Assembly: GCA_013398055.1 (NCBI GenBank)
Contig: VZRS01001709.1
Span: 586,296 to 650,295 of the forward strand
Direction: 5' to 3'
DNA: 64,000 nt
Source: Ifrita kowaldi
Taxonomy: Eukaryota > Chordata > Aves > Passeriformes > Cinclosomatidae
Positions 36,781-48,606 of the stretch are shown one piece after another. Made by a program: the position numbers and the translations under genes. The notes beneath the pieces are model-generated. The model saw only the letters and a program-made list of their open reading frames with translations. It searched no databases and was not told where the DNA came from. Every line of letters starts with the position of its first letter. Position 1 is the stretch's first letter.

Positions 36781-38668
36781 CTTTAGTTTTAATTTTTTCC
36801 AAAGGTGCAGAACTCTCCAGTTCTGAGCTGGAGAGGCTTGATCCGTCCCAGGAGGCTTTTAGTACTTTACAGGATTTTGAAAACAATTCTTAATGCCATG
36901 TTGTTTGTTTGGGCCATGTAAAGAAATAAATTTAAAAGATTTTAGATGCGTCTTTTGCACACACTCACAGAAGGGCTCTTAAGATACAACTGAAGGACAC
37001 AGAAACGAGGTATAGTTCAAAAGGGTTGTTATGGGACACTTCATGAAATGCAGGTAAACTGTCAGGGAGTTTATTTAAATTGTTTACTTTTTCAACCAAA
37101 TCCTGCCAAGGCCACAGAAACCTGGGTTTGCATGTATTAAACTTGTCTCTCACTTGCGTGTAAAGACTCAAAGGCAACAGATTTGTAGCATTTCTCACTT
37201 GGATTTGGAGGGTATTTGGCTTTGTGTTTTACAGTAAAGGGTGATTTTCTAGGCTGAAGAAGTAGGAAGGTTTCCCTGAGAGTGAGATGAGAACAAAGTA
37301 AATGTGCCCTGAGCTGTGCCTCTATCCCAGATTTTGAAGCATGCAGGAAAGAATAATGGTACATGAATTTGTCTGTGTTGCATGCACTGAACTCCTCCCT
37401 TCCAAAGAACAGAACTTCTTCCTATTTAAGCTTTGTGTCACAGGAAAAAAATAACCAAAGGGGAGAGAATTCCATGGCTGAGCTGCAACTGAGCCTGGAA
37501 TGTTAAAGACGTTTGTGGAGCATGATGCTGTTAGTGGGGTGGCTGGTTGGGAGGCACCATCCATGTCATGGGATGTGCCACAGGGTTTGGGGAAGCAGCA
37601 TTATCGGGGATTTTATGTTGGAAACGTGAAGCTTAGTGTGATACTGGAAAGTGCTCCAGTGCCAAGACAATGACTGTAATCTAAGCCATTGGCTGCTCTA
37701 GGAACCTAGGAAATAAAAGGCGTGCTCCCATTTTTATGCAGGAGCTTGAAATGAAGCAGCTGAAATGTGGGGACTGTGTTGCATCTTCCCAGCACGAGGG
37801 GTATAGGCCCCGTCAGCGTGTGTTGAGAAAGGCCTGGCTGCCAAAATAGTTCAGTGTTGCTACAATGCTTGCAGGTGGTGATTGCCTTTTAAGTTCTGCT
37901 CTCTGTTCTGACGTTTTTAGGACAGTAAATGAAGGATGAGAAGTAGAAACGCAAACAAATTAGAAAAATTCTATGTATGGATGTCTGTTATTACAATTGT
38001 GTGGCTGGATGGAGAGCCCTGTCGTACTGGAAGTCAGGGAGGGGTTGGCAGTGAGGGAAAGTGGTTATTGCCAGTAGCTCTCCTGCCAAAACAGAGTATT
38101 GATGACAGGGCTCGGTTTAAAGCAGATGGTGTAATACATACCCTAAAGACTGCCTGGGGAAACACGTGCAAAACCATGTGCCTGAATGCCATGGAGGATT
38201 TATTCCTAGGGGTGAGACAGAAGAAGCCTTCACTTGGATGGAGACGGGAGTTGAGTCTTGGTCCTGGAAAGCAAGGAAAGTGTTTTACTGAGGCAGGGCT
38301 TTTATGAGGGACTCAAGCATGTCTCTCATTTTCTGTTATATTAGAGATACAGTGCAGAAACTACTGAAAATGCAGCATCCATCCCACATCAGTGCTTCCT
38401 CTATCCAGTCTCTTTGAGGACCAGCTCTTAGCACTGTGAAGATTTACAGGGAGACTACATAGGGCTTTTTTGAGTACTTAAGAAGTACAAGGCATGAGGT
38501 AAATAATTTAAACACTGGTTCAGAAGCATTGCTAGCTGAAAAGTGACTTACAGTCTCTTAACAAGCTAACAATAAGTGGATGTTTTTTCTTCTTTTTGGG
38601 GAGAGGAGTATGGAATGTGTTGCCCGTCGGCAGGGCTGCTACCTTCCAAGAGAAACATTTGCTGTAAT
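36781..38668. other. Non-coding stretch, no recognised gene
   Basis: A 123-codon plus-strand frame at 37936-38307 has no recognisable domain and no convincing splice or promoter context. Nothing else was recognised. Confidence 0.4.
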
Positions 38669-39050
38669 GAATCATAGAATAGAATCATAGAATGACCTGG
38701 ATTGGAAGGGTCCTTAAAGATCAACTTGTTCCAACTCCCTGCTGTGGGCAGGGACAACTTCCATTATCTCAGGTTGCTCAGAGCCCCATCCAGCCTGGTC
38801 TTTAACACCTCCAGGGACGGGGCATCCATAACTTCTCTGTGCAACCTGTGCCAGTGCCTCACCACCCTCATAGTAAAGAATTTCTTCCTAACAGTTAATC
38901 TAAACCTACTCAGTTTGAAGCCATTCTCCTTGTCCTCTCACTTCATATCCTTGTAAATAGTCTCTTTTCATCTTTTTTATGGGCTCCCTTCACGTACTGG
39001 AAGGTCCCAATTAGGTCACCCAGATGCTTTCTCTTCTCATGAACTCAAGT
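38669..39050 (-). mobile_element. CR1: CR1 LINE 3' end, minus strand
   Basis: It opens with GAATCATAGAATAGAATCAT, the reverse complement of the CR1 terminal ATTCTATG repeat. It continues through GGATTGGAAGGGTCCTTAAA, CCATCCAGCCTGGTCTTTAA and CACCTCCAGGGACGGGGCAT to AAGAATTTCTTCCTAACA, the standard CR1 3' region. The tail repeat is well kept, so it is younger than the other CR1 pieces here. The inner end near 39050 is approximate, and the element is 5'-truncated. Confidence 0.95.
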
Positions 39051-40609
39051 TAATGCCAGGGCTTCCTTCTTCTTGGGCAATCCAGTCTGAATTTGGACAT
39101 CATCAGTGCAATGAATCCCTAGCACTGTGTGTGTAATGGGAAAAACCTGGTATCTCTGTGGCTCCCATTTATTGCAAACTTCTGTTTGAAGAAGTATTTT
39201 TGACTTTTTCCTCAGCATGTGGTAGGACTTGGTCCACAGTATTTTGTTATTGCATATTTTTTTGCACAACAAGCTGGTGCTGCTTCTTGGGAGAGATCTT
39301 CAGCTGAGGATTAAAGGGGTTTTGTGGGGTTTTGTTCCATAGTTTTTGCCATTTTTATTCCTTTCCTGTTTACTTTGCTCTGGTACTGATCTGACAGCAT
39401 TTCACTATTTCCCTTCAATTTCCAATTCTGTGTGAGGAAGAAAAATAGTCAACTGTCCTGATTTAGCTAGAAATTAAACTAGCTATTTTTCCATGGAAAA
39501 TTTCCTTAATAGGAAAATTGGTGATAATTGCTAACTAATGCTTTTTAAAGACTTTTTTTTTAAAAAAATGAAAGACTGTCAGGCTGTCAATCAAGACAGA
39601 TATTCGATAATGCTTCATTCCCCTGACAAGTTCCCTTTATTATATGAGGCATCTGCTTCGCTCTGTAAATTTGAGCTGCTCAAAATTTGCCCTTTAATGT
39701 TTACTTTTTCTGTCCTTTCTCAGTATTGCTCAAGTAGTCCTAGTGTATCTGTACAGCATGGTCAAAAGGATGTAATAATCTTTGAAGAAAATAACTTGGA
39801 GGTGTGATGAGCTTTGTAGTATTGTGGTATTCCTTAACCTTTTTCCAGCCTCTTGCCCTGTCATTCCCTGGTGCAGCCACCTGTCCTTGCTGAAACCAGT
39901 AACCAGCCTTGGGCTCGCTCTGAAATGGGCAGTGCCTGCCCTTGTGATGAGCATATTAAAGCCAGGCAAGTGTGAAACTCAGAGGTGCACGAACATTTGT
40001 GGTCCTTATAGGCCATTTCTCAGGATTTTTGCCTATAACACAGGGCATTTAATATTCTCTTTATTTCTTTTAAAGTAGTTTTGGAGAGCAAATTGGAGGT
40101 TTTCTTGCATTCCCCAGGTTCCAGAGGCCTGGGGTTTTCAGAGAAACTGTTAAAACAGGAGGTTTATAATCAATGCAGATACTGGACCTGCTGAAAGTAG
40201 CATCTCTCCTAAGTATTGTCTACTCTTTCATGGTTCTGGATTTAAAGCTCGATGAAGCAAAATTTATCTCAACTCCAGGCACGGCTGGCATTGCATGTAA
40301 AGCACCACAAATGTACCAAACTGATTCAAAGCAGAACAGTCTTCATTCCCAGACCATTGCCCCACCTCCAGCAGTATTTGCAAGTTGAAAACCATTGCTT
40401 TTCATGCACCAGGAGGTTCTGGAGTTAGCATCTATAGCAGGCCTTGCTGCTCAGGCTGGGCAGGGGATGGAAAACTGCTCCAGCAGTGTTCCCATCCTGC
40501 TGGGAGAGGAAATACCAGTGCCAGTGCTGTGAAAGGACCAATACTGTATTGATTTTGATGTAGATAACAGTAAAAATTGCCATGATGTCATAGCAAAGCA
40601 TTGCAGTCA
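39051..40609. other. Non-coding stretch, no recognised feature
   Basis: No exon, RNA gene or further repeat was recognised between the CR1 element and the candidate conserved block. Confidence 0.4.
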
Positions 40610-40915
40610 TTATGGCAAATGATGAGAAAAATAAAATTATAGAAATAACCATCTCCCTTGGCCCGCAGATAAATCAAAGCTTAGCCCTTGATCTCTCATC
40701 GCTCACTAGCCCGGAACATAAATCCAAGGATTTATCATTAAGCCTAATGGGTCATAAAATCTGGGCTATTTTGGAGGTAGTTGCAGAGATTTGCAGCCCA
40801 GGCAGAGAGCGGGCTCTAAGCCGCTGGGCCTTGTGTAACTGGGTAAATAGCAAGCTTCAAATAATGCTATAAAGCTATCAAATGTAATAACTAATGCAGT
40901 CAGGCAAGCGTGTGG
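40610..40915. promoter_or_regulatory. Candidate conserved non-coding element
   Basis: This block is dense in homeodomain-like ATTA/TAAT and TCF/LEF-like ATCAAAG motifs and lacks simple repeats. It contains the inverted pair ATAAATCC, AA, GGATTTAT at 40718-40735, similar to paired bicoid-class half-sites. Such composition is common in developmental enhancers. Conservation itself cannot be seen from one sequence. Confidence 0.3.
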
Positions 40916-43900
40916 GGAGGGGAGCCTTGCTGGTGACGAGCTTGGCCGTCATGACGGAAGAAGCCCTGGTGGAGAAAGACCTTTTAGTAACAAGCTGAAG
41001 TCCCTTTTGCTTTGCTGGACACCAGGTACATGCATCTGGTTTGGTTCACATGTAGCACTTTTATTTTCTGCACATGGGTTCTTCCCTCACCGTGGGCCCA
41101 TGGGAGGGAGCAGCGAAAACCAGAAATGCAGGAGCCACCAACAGCTCTCTTACTTTGTCATCACTGTTTAAATATTTATGACAGCGCTTCACAGCGTGCT
41201 AGTAAATGCATGATAGCATATTATGTAAGAGCAATAAAATTTTAGAAGGAGAAGACTTCACTACTGTCCTTTGCTAGTAAATCTTCGCTACCGTCTGTAG
41301 TGAGGCCATGTCAAGGCCATGCCTTTTTCCTCAGTTATTTTAAGTGAAATGGCAGTTTTACATGGGAATGGGAATTTAGCTTTTACTGGCATTTGTAATC
41401 ACATGTGTTATAAAATTGCTCTCAGTCTCTTATTCAGGGGAGACTTCGGTTCAGGTCAGATTGCTGTGGAAGTTGATAGCTCTGAATTTGCAAGTGAGCG
41501 GCAGGTCTTTGGTGTATGATGGGGAGCAGATCCCTTGGTGAGGGAGCCTGGGAGGAGGGGATTTGGGCTGTGAGTCTTTTGGGTTAATTAAGAGTTTGAA
41601 GTAGCTTGTACTTTTCCTAAAGGGTTGTAGAGTATTGATACCCATTACTGCTGTACTGCTCCAGAGAAGGGGGTTCTCAAGAAATTATGTGCAAAGTCAG
41701 TTGTGCCTGGACTGAGGGTTGAAGTTTGGGATGGGTGGCACAGCTTCTTGGAGAATTCACTGCAGAATGCTGACAGTGAAAACAGAAAGCTAATGTTGAT
41801 CTGACTTTGGGACAGCCAAAAGATTTGACTGTGGGACAAGTGAGAGGGTAACCCATCAAAGGAGGAGCCTGTCTAGCTTAGCATAAATAGTCAAATTGAT
41901 TTAAACAGTGGTGTGTACATTTGTGCCTTAATGAATCCAAGAGATTCCCCCCACGCCTTTCCCTCCCAAAGGCAGACATTGGGAACCTGTGGCTAGTTAT
42001 GTTTCAAAATTGCAGAAAACAAACTTAAGAGTTAAAGATGATTTGTACTTGGCATGAGCGCTATTATCTGTCATGATGGCTTTCCTAGCAGTAGTGTATG
42101 TGTTTGGGAAGACATTTTGGGGCTCTGTGCCAGGAAAAGCCAGCCTTGGAAGCAAACTGTGTGTGAATGGCTGAGAAAACAAGCCGCTAGCACGAACGAT
42201 GAGCCAGCATGTAGCAGGCTCTGGGGTGGGTGGGATGCAGGTCCAAGGGCCGGGGCTGAGGGCCCTGTAGGACTTGGGAAAATTCTCTGCACAGTCAGAG
42301 AGATTAAATGTTCAGCAGGTACTGGATTATTTATCTGATGTATGCACATGAGTGTTTACAGAAAACAAGTGCTTGATGATCAAGACTGTTATCTTAGCTT
42401 TTACCAAAGACATTGTAAGGATGCCAAGTGGGAAAGTGAAACCTGCCAAAATCAAGAAGTAGCGCTGGAAGTTGCTGACTTTTAATTTTGAGCCTTTGCA
42501 TATACAGGCAGCTCTAATTATGTGTGCTGTTTCATACACATGATTGAACAGCAGTTGTTTCTGCATTTATTATGTCTCAGTACCTGCTGGTGTGAACTGT
42601 GAGTGCCTTGGCTGAGCAAGGAGTCCTGAGACCACGGAGTGTTCTTACAGGAAGGGCTCCTGGATATATCAGCTCCCACAGTTAAGTCTTTCCCCTTTTT
42701 CAGGTTTCTGAAAGCTGTGCTGGAAGATGTAGTGATGTTTTAGTTCTTTTGGTGCAGTTTGAAAAGCAGAAGCTGTAGTAGATCTTGGTACTTTGCTGGG
42801 GTCACCCAGTGCATTATCTTGTAACTCTGTATTGACCCCAGTTCTCCACACCCTTTTCTTGAATTTCAGACCTCAGGAGACCACTGGACTGTGGGATGGG
42901 GGCCTGAAAATCCACTCATACGTTTGAGAAAGGTGGTGGGATGGACACATCTTGGTTTTGAGTTTCATCCATGGGATGAGTGTTGATTCAATGTCTGGCT
43001 GGGTCTCAGTTCGCTTCTATGATGTACCTGGCAGTTCCAAAATTCCCTGAACTTTGCTCTCTCCCTCTTACATTTCTCTCTTCTAATGTTTTTGAATTTT
43101 GCTGCTTTATATAGGCTCCTTTTCCTCCCCCTCTCACCACTTGCTGCTTCTTCTCCTCCGCCCCAGTTACTAAAATCTCCTCTCCCGGATGCGTCACCTT
43201 CGTCAGCAGCGCTCTCATCATCTGCGGGCTGAAAGCAGAGCAGAGCACACTGGGGGAAGAAGAAATGACCCCGAACCCTCCTGAAGTTTTCAAGTGGATG
43301 GAAGTTCTTTGCCGATCAAAGGTGGCACGCAGGAGTCTCTTCTCTTTGCTTCCTCCATCCTTTCTGCGGCAGCTTTCTCCCTGTTCCCGGCTGGCAGGGT
43401 GCATCCCTCGGGCTCTGCAGGGCCTCTGCTAAAACGAGAGTGGCTTTGCATTTCCAGATAAAAAGCACTGCTGAGTACCCTGGTGTGTAAATACCAGCTG
43501 CAAAATTCCTGCAGTCAGGGTGGTAGGTGCTTTCAGGAAGATGGGAACCCTTTTGGTAGGGAGAGAAGAGCTAGGGACAGCGAGGAATTTGGAAAGAGGG
43601 GTAAAAGGGAGAGAGGAGAAATGCCCGATGACAAAGCTCAGCTGAATCCTGGTGAGACTCTCCCTGAATCAGCTGGTGAGAAAAAGTCACTTTGATTGCT
43701 GCAGTCATCAAACCATGACTTTGAGAAATGTTATGAATAGCACTTACATGTAGAAAGTTTGTAGGTGGGTGAAGAACGAATCCTGTCCCTCCCCTTGGAC
43801 ATTCTGAAGCCACAGCCAGACAAAGCCCCGAGCAACCTGCCCTGGTCCTGCTGCAACCCGTGAGCACAGAGGCCCCTCCAGCCAGGGTGAGTCTGACATT

Positions 43901-44974
43901 GGTCTGTGTTTGGAGAGAGGATCAAAACAAATAAAAATATTTGGGTCATTGCCAAGTGGAAGTATTAGGAGTGACATGGCAAATTTGTTTTAATGTAATC
44001 TGGATTTAATCACTGGTTTAGACTGTACTGGAGGCTTTCAGCTCCAGTAAGGGGTTGATTAGATAAATGTATTTATTTTCCTGATATTCATTTTCCATGG
44101 ATGAACATACCGGGGTAACTTAAAAGCATGTGGCAAGGAAGAAACAAAAAAAAGGGATGAATTAAGTGACTGCTGCCAGATTAATTATTCTGTTGCATTT
44201 CAACTCATATTTTTAAACCTACAACTTTGAAAGGGAATGTTCAAAATTATCTTTGCAATGACCATCTTTCCATCTAATTTAAAGTCATTCAGCTTTACAA
44301 GAAGCAATTATACTCCACACTAACAAATGAAAAGACATGGCAACATCAGAAAAACTGATTATTCAAGCAATCTTTCTCACATAAAATAGCCAGCTAATCT
44401 CCCAGCTTCAGTCCTTGAGTGCTATTGCAAATACCCTCCTGAAAGAGAACTTCATTCTCGGCGCACTGGCAGTCTGCCTCTCATCCCTGATGGCTCCCTG
44501 TGTAGCCAGTCGTGGTTTGGGGGTTAAGAAATTGTATTCTCTTTTGTTTCAGTATCTCTTCTTGCACTCAGTGCAGTTTTTTTCCTTGTGACCAATAACA
44601 GTGAAGTGCAGGGAATGAGGTTTGTGTCCTTCTTAGAAAAATAAGGAAATCTCCAGACTTGCTGCTCTTCTGCTGCTCTTGCCATCACCCTTGATGCCAT
44701 CTGAGCTTGTGGAGGAATCTAAACATTTTGTGAGTCACTAACTAGTGCAGTGTTGCACTTGAGGTTGTTATTGTTAGCCTAACTCTACTTATTATAGAAA
44801 AAGGAAAGGCAAATAAAAAAGTCCTGCTGCAGAAGAGCTCTTAATAATAAGTTGTTGCTAAATACCTAAAATTCTAATATCTGTGCCTTTCTCTTCTCAC
44901 CCTTCCACTGCTTCTTGGGAAAAACCAGGGTGGAGCAGGGGTCAGTCATCTACCCCTTACCCAAGCCACTGATG
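40916..44974. other. Non-coding stretch, no recognised gene
   Basis: Contains a somewhat GC-richer patch at about 43130-43430 with two TGACG half-sites on the minus strand near 43187-43204, possible CREB/ATF sites. A 132-codon minus-strand frame at 43006-43404 has no recognisable domain. A purine-rich tract lies at about 43558-43625. Confidence 0.35.
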
Positions 44975-45135
44975 ACGAAGTTAAAGAATACTAGGCCCAG
45001 TATAGAACCCTGGGGGACACCATTAGTGACAGGCCTCCAACCTAGACCCTGTGCCACTGCTTACCATCCTCTGGCTTCTGCCGTTCAGCCAGTTGTCTCA
45101 ATCCACCTCACTGTACACTCAAAGCCCCCTTTAGC
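44975..45135 (-). mobile_element. CR1: CR1 LINE ORF2 reverse-transcriptase fragment, minus strand
   Basis: The minus strand encodes P-V-T-N-G-V-P-Q-G-S-I-L-G-L-V-F-F-N-F, which is the conserved GVPQGSxLGP block of LINE reverse transcriptases. The preceding V-R-W-I-E motif fits too, but stop codons interrupt the frame. This is an internal piece of a CR1 element without its 3' tail, and it is not functional. Confidence 0.9.
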
Positions 45136-47513
45136 CTTACTGACCCTTCTATAAATGCAAAAATGCCTCTTCTGCAACAAAGCATTTCTAGTTCCTGATT
45201 GCTCTTAATATTAAAAGTACCTACAGGAAAAAGTCAGTGAGTCATCAGTGTCCTGTGCTGCCTTCAGGAGGGGTATGATGCTGATGGAGGCTTTTATTTT
45301 TCCTGCTGGTACAAGCAGGAGGTGAAGGTTGGTGGTTTCTTTCACTCTGCTTTAAGATTCACTTGGGATAATAAATATGTTTTCCAAGCATGGTTTTACA
45401 TGTTCTTTCTTAAAGTCAGTGTCTGCACATTGTAGCTGTCTTTGTTGTACATGGAGCATCTTAAACACATCAGATACTTGCTCCTAATTCTTTTAGCCCT
45501 AAACTGGTTTTGTCAATGTCTGCATTTCTGTGGCTGTTGGTGAGATATTTGTGGGGGTGTCCAGGACCATCCTGTGCCCCCTCTCCTGTCTTCCCACAGC
45601 CCTCTCTGTGACATCTGTGCCCCTGCTTGGGAGTGCCCTGCTCTGTCATTCCGTGCACCACCTGATGGCACTGGGGTCATCCATATTTCATTCTCCACAG
45701 AATACCTGCCTGTTATTACTCTCTGTACAAGCATTGCAGTTATGTACAAGGATAAGCCACCTGGTCAATAGGAAAATTGCTGGTACAGCTAAACAAGCTG
45801 CAGCAAAGCCCCAGGGAGGTGCAGCTGGAGCCTGACCCTTGGCAGAGGGTTCAGTGCATCTGAATCATCCAGTTATTTGCTGGTTTTGTTCCCCCTTTCC
45901 ATCTCTTATTTTTATATTTTCATCTTAATTATTGCAGAACATAAGGCTGTTGTTTATAGGGAATTGTTCATGAAACTTTCAAGACTTCTTTCCTGATCTC
46001 CAAGCTATTTGAAGGATTGTTATATTTGCAGAGTGAACATTGCTGTCCCTGCCCTGGGAGTGGCTTTGTGTTTCCCAGCACTGAATTTAAACTGACATTT
46101 TAAAAGCAATTTTGTCTGAGCATCAGTCACTTTCAGTGTCAGAAAGTTCAGGCACTACAGCCACAGGCCATCAAGATGATCACTCAGTCACAGGGAGTCG
46201 TTGGGGTTTTCTGTCCCTGCTGCCTGGGAAGGGAGAGCAGAGGAGCTGGTGGATCGGATCGCAGCCACTGCTCAGCCGGCTGAGCTGGCACGTCTCTGCC
46301 ATGCTGCCTGCAATTGGGAATGACGTTGCAACTCACTGGGGTTATGCTGGTACCATTAGCTCACTTACCTCTCCAGCTCTGAGCTGTCTTTGACAGCCAG
46401 CTCTGTCCCTGCTCTGTGTTTCTGTATGATCACAGTGTTGTTAATCTTACCACCACCTAAAAACTTTCTGTGGTACTTCTTTATCTGTAGCCAGTTGTAG
46501 CAAGAAGCTGCTCTTCAACATTCCTGATCATCGCTGGGGTTTTGGGTGGTCTACCATTTGTCTGAAAATAGGTATCTGTTCAACCTTTGTCTGCTGTACT
46601 ATTTGCATGTACCCCTCTTTAGTGGGATTTGCCAAGGACTGTCTCTTTTTATAAATTTTGCTAAATTCTTTTCTTTGAAATTGCAGAATTTTACAGCTTC
46701 CACCCCCAGAAGTAATGTTGCCCTGAGATATGCTTTCTGACTTTCCTTCTTTCCTGCTCTTAACACTTCCCTGTATTAATTTGCATTTTCCAAGACAGAA
46801 GCTTGGCCCCAGTTTCCTTAGGGGATGCTGCCCTTCCTTGGCAAGGCTTGATCTGCTCCAGGATTCTGCTTGAGTCTCTTTTGCTCTGAACCTCTTCACT
46901 TGTTTATGTTTTGAGCATTTTAGAGGATTTTACTGTGGTGGATGAGCAAGAAGCACAGAAAACAGCCCAAATCACACATCAGCCCTAAATTCTGCCTGCA
47001 GGCTCCTCTCCCTCCTTATACTGCTGCTGCCTGGGTGGACTGTAGCTACCGAATCCCTCTGTGGCATTTTCCAAATGTGATGTATCCCAAAGGATGCAGA
47101 AGACTGTCCCACATTAACATTGTGGTTTTCTGAGGCTCATCTATTCAGGATATGCTTAAGCAAATGGAGTATTCATGATTCTAGATAAAATTAAGGGGGA
47201 GGAGGGAGTGGTTTCACATTTTGAAAGCAAACATTTAAAACAGATGCAGCCTGGTGGGAAGGATCACATTGAATTGCATGACTTTTTAAAAGAAAAGAAC
47301 ATCCATTTTACTCAAGTCCTCAATATGAAAGATTAGGAGTTAAGAGACATTTTTCACCCACTTTGAAAGTAAATGTATTTTAAATTTAATTCTTTGGTGC
47401 AGCTGCTGCTTTCTCTCTCTGGAAAGCCTTCCTTGTGCTTTGAACGATGTAAAGATATGGGCTGGGTGCTAATCCAGTTTAAGATTCCAAACTTCCTTTC
47501 CACTCTTCAGAGA
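45136..47513. other. Non-coding stretch, no recognised gene
   Basis: No coding exon, RNA gene or repeat family was recognised. Confidence 0.4.
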
Positions 47514-48606
47514 TTTTCCCACCACCACCTTCTAGATAAATGTAGAACTGTCTTTTATTTTAACACAGCACTGGTTTAGGGAGATTTGTTGGAGATTCAT
47601 CATCTCAGTGCAAGGAAAAGTATGAATGTGAAGGTTTCATGTTGTTTTGGGATAGATAAATCAATGTGAGACGGTATGAAATCATCTGGTTTCTTTTTTT
47701 TTCTCCAGTATTAATATGTAGTGCTGCCTACATTAAAAAAAAAAACCCAGAACAACCCAGGACCTGTGAAAGAGTCCCATGGTCTGATGGTGCTGCTGGG
47801 GCAGCCAGGAGCTGTGGCAGGATGCTCCTGTTACTGCTCATCATTGATGGGTGTTGGAGTTACTGCTCCAGTTACCTCTCACTCGGGACTGCAGAATCAC
47901 CCTGTGGGATGGCTTAGTCTGAAGATGCTGGCAAGTTAGGGATGCCAAAATTCTGGGGAACCTGCTGTTTCCTGAGCTCTGTTACCACCCGTGGACTGCA
48001 GGAGGAATTGCTGAGGGCACCACACCAAGTATCAGCACTGAGAGAGTCTGGCTGAAACANTTTTCCCACCACCACCTTCTAGATAAATGTAGAACTGTCT
48101 TTTATTTTAACACAGCACTGGTTTAGGGAGATTTGTTGGAGATTCATCATCTCAGTGCAAGGAAAAGTATGAATGTGAAGGTTTCATGTTGTTTTGGGAT
48201 AGATAAATCAATGTGAGACGGTATGAAATCATCTGGTTTCTTTTTTTTTCTCCAGTATTAATATGTAGTGCTGCCTACATTAAAAAAAAAAACCCAGAAC
48301 AACCCAGGACCTGTGAAAGAGTCCCATGGTCTGATGGTGCTGCTGGGGCAGCCAGGAGCTGTGGCAGGATGCTCCTGTTACTGCTCATCATTGATGGGTG
48401 TTGGAGTTACTGCTCCAGTTACCTCTCACTCGGGGCTGCAGAATCACCCTGTGGGATGGCTTAGTCTGAAGATGCTGGCAAGTTAGGGATGCCAAAATTC
48501 TGGGGAACCTGCTGTTTCCTGAGCTCTGTTACCACCCGTGGACTGCAGGAGGAATTGCTGAGGGCACCACACCAAGTATCAGCACTGAGAGAGTCTGGCT
48601 GAAACA
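47514..48606. repeat. 546-bp near-identical tandem duplication split by one N (probable assembly artefact)
   Basis: 47514-48059 and 48061-48606 align end to end at a fixed offset of 547. The only difference I found is A at 47888 versus G at 48435; a 9-T run and an 11-A run have identical lengths in both copies. The copies are joined by a single N at 48060. Overlapping contig ends or two unmerged haplotypes placed next to each other would produce exactly this. A very recent true duplication is the alternative. Confidence 0.97.

Noticed and set aside
37936..38307. A 123-codon plus-strand frame
   Set aside because: No domain, no promoter or splice context and unremarkable composition.
43006..43404. 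A 132-codon minus-strand frame in a GC-richer patch
   Set aside because: No recognisable domain. The patch may be regulatory because of the TGACG half-sites, but coding support is absent.
47666..48464. Two near-identical frames of 83 codons that could be taken for a duplicated small gene
   Set aside because: They lie in the 546-bp copy joined by a single N, which is best explained as an assembly artefact.
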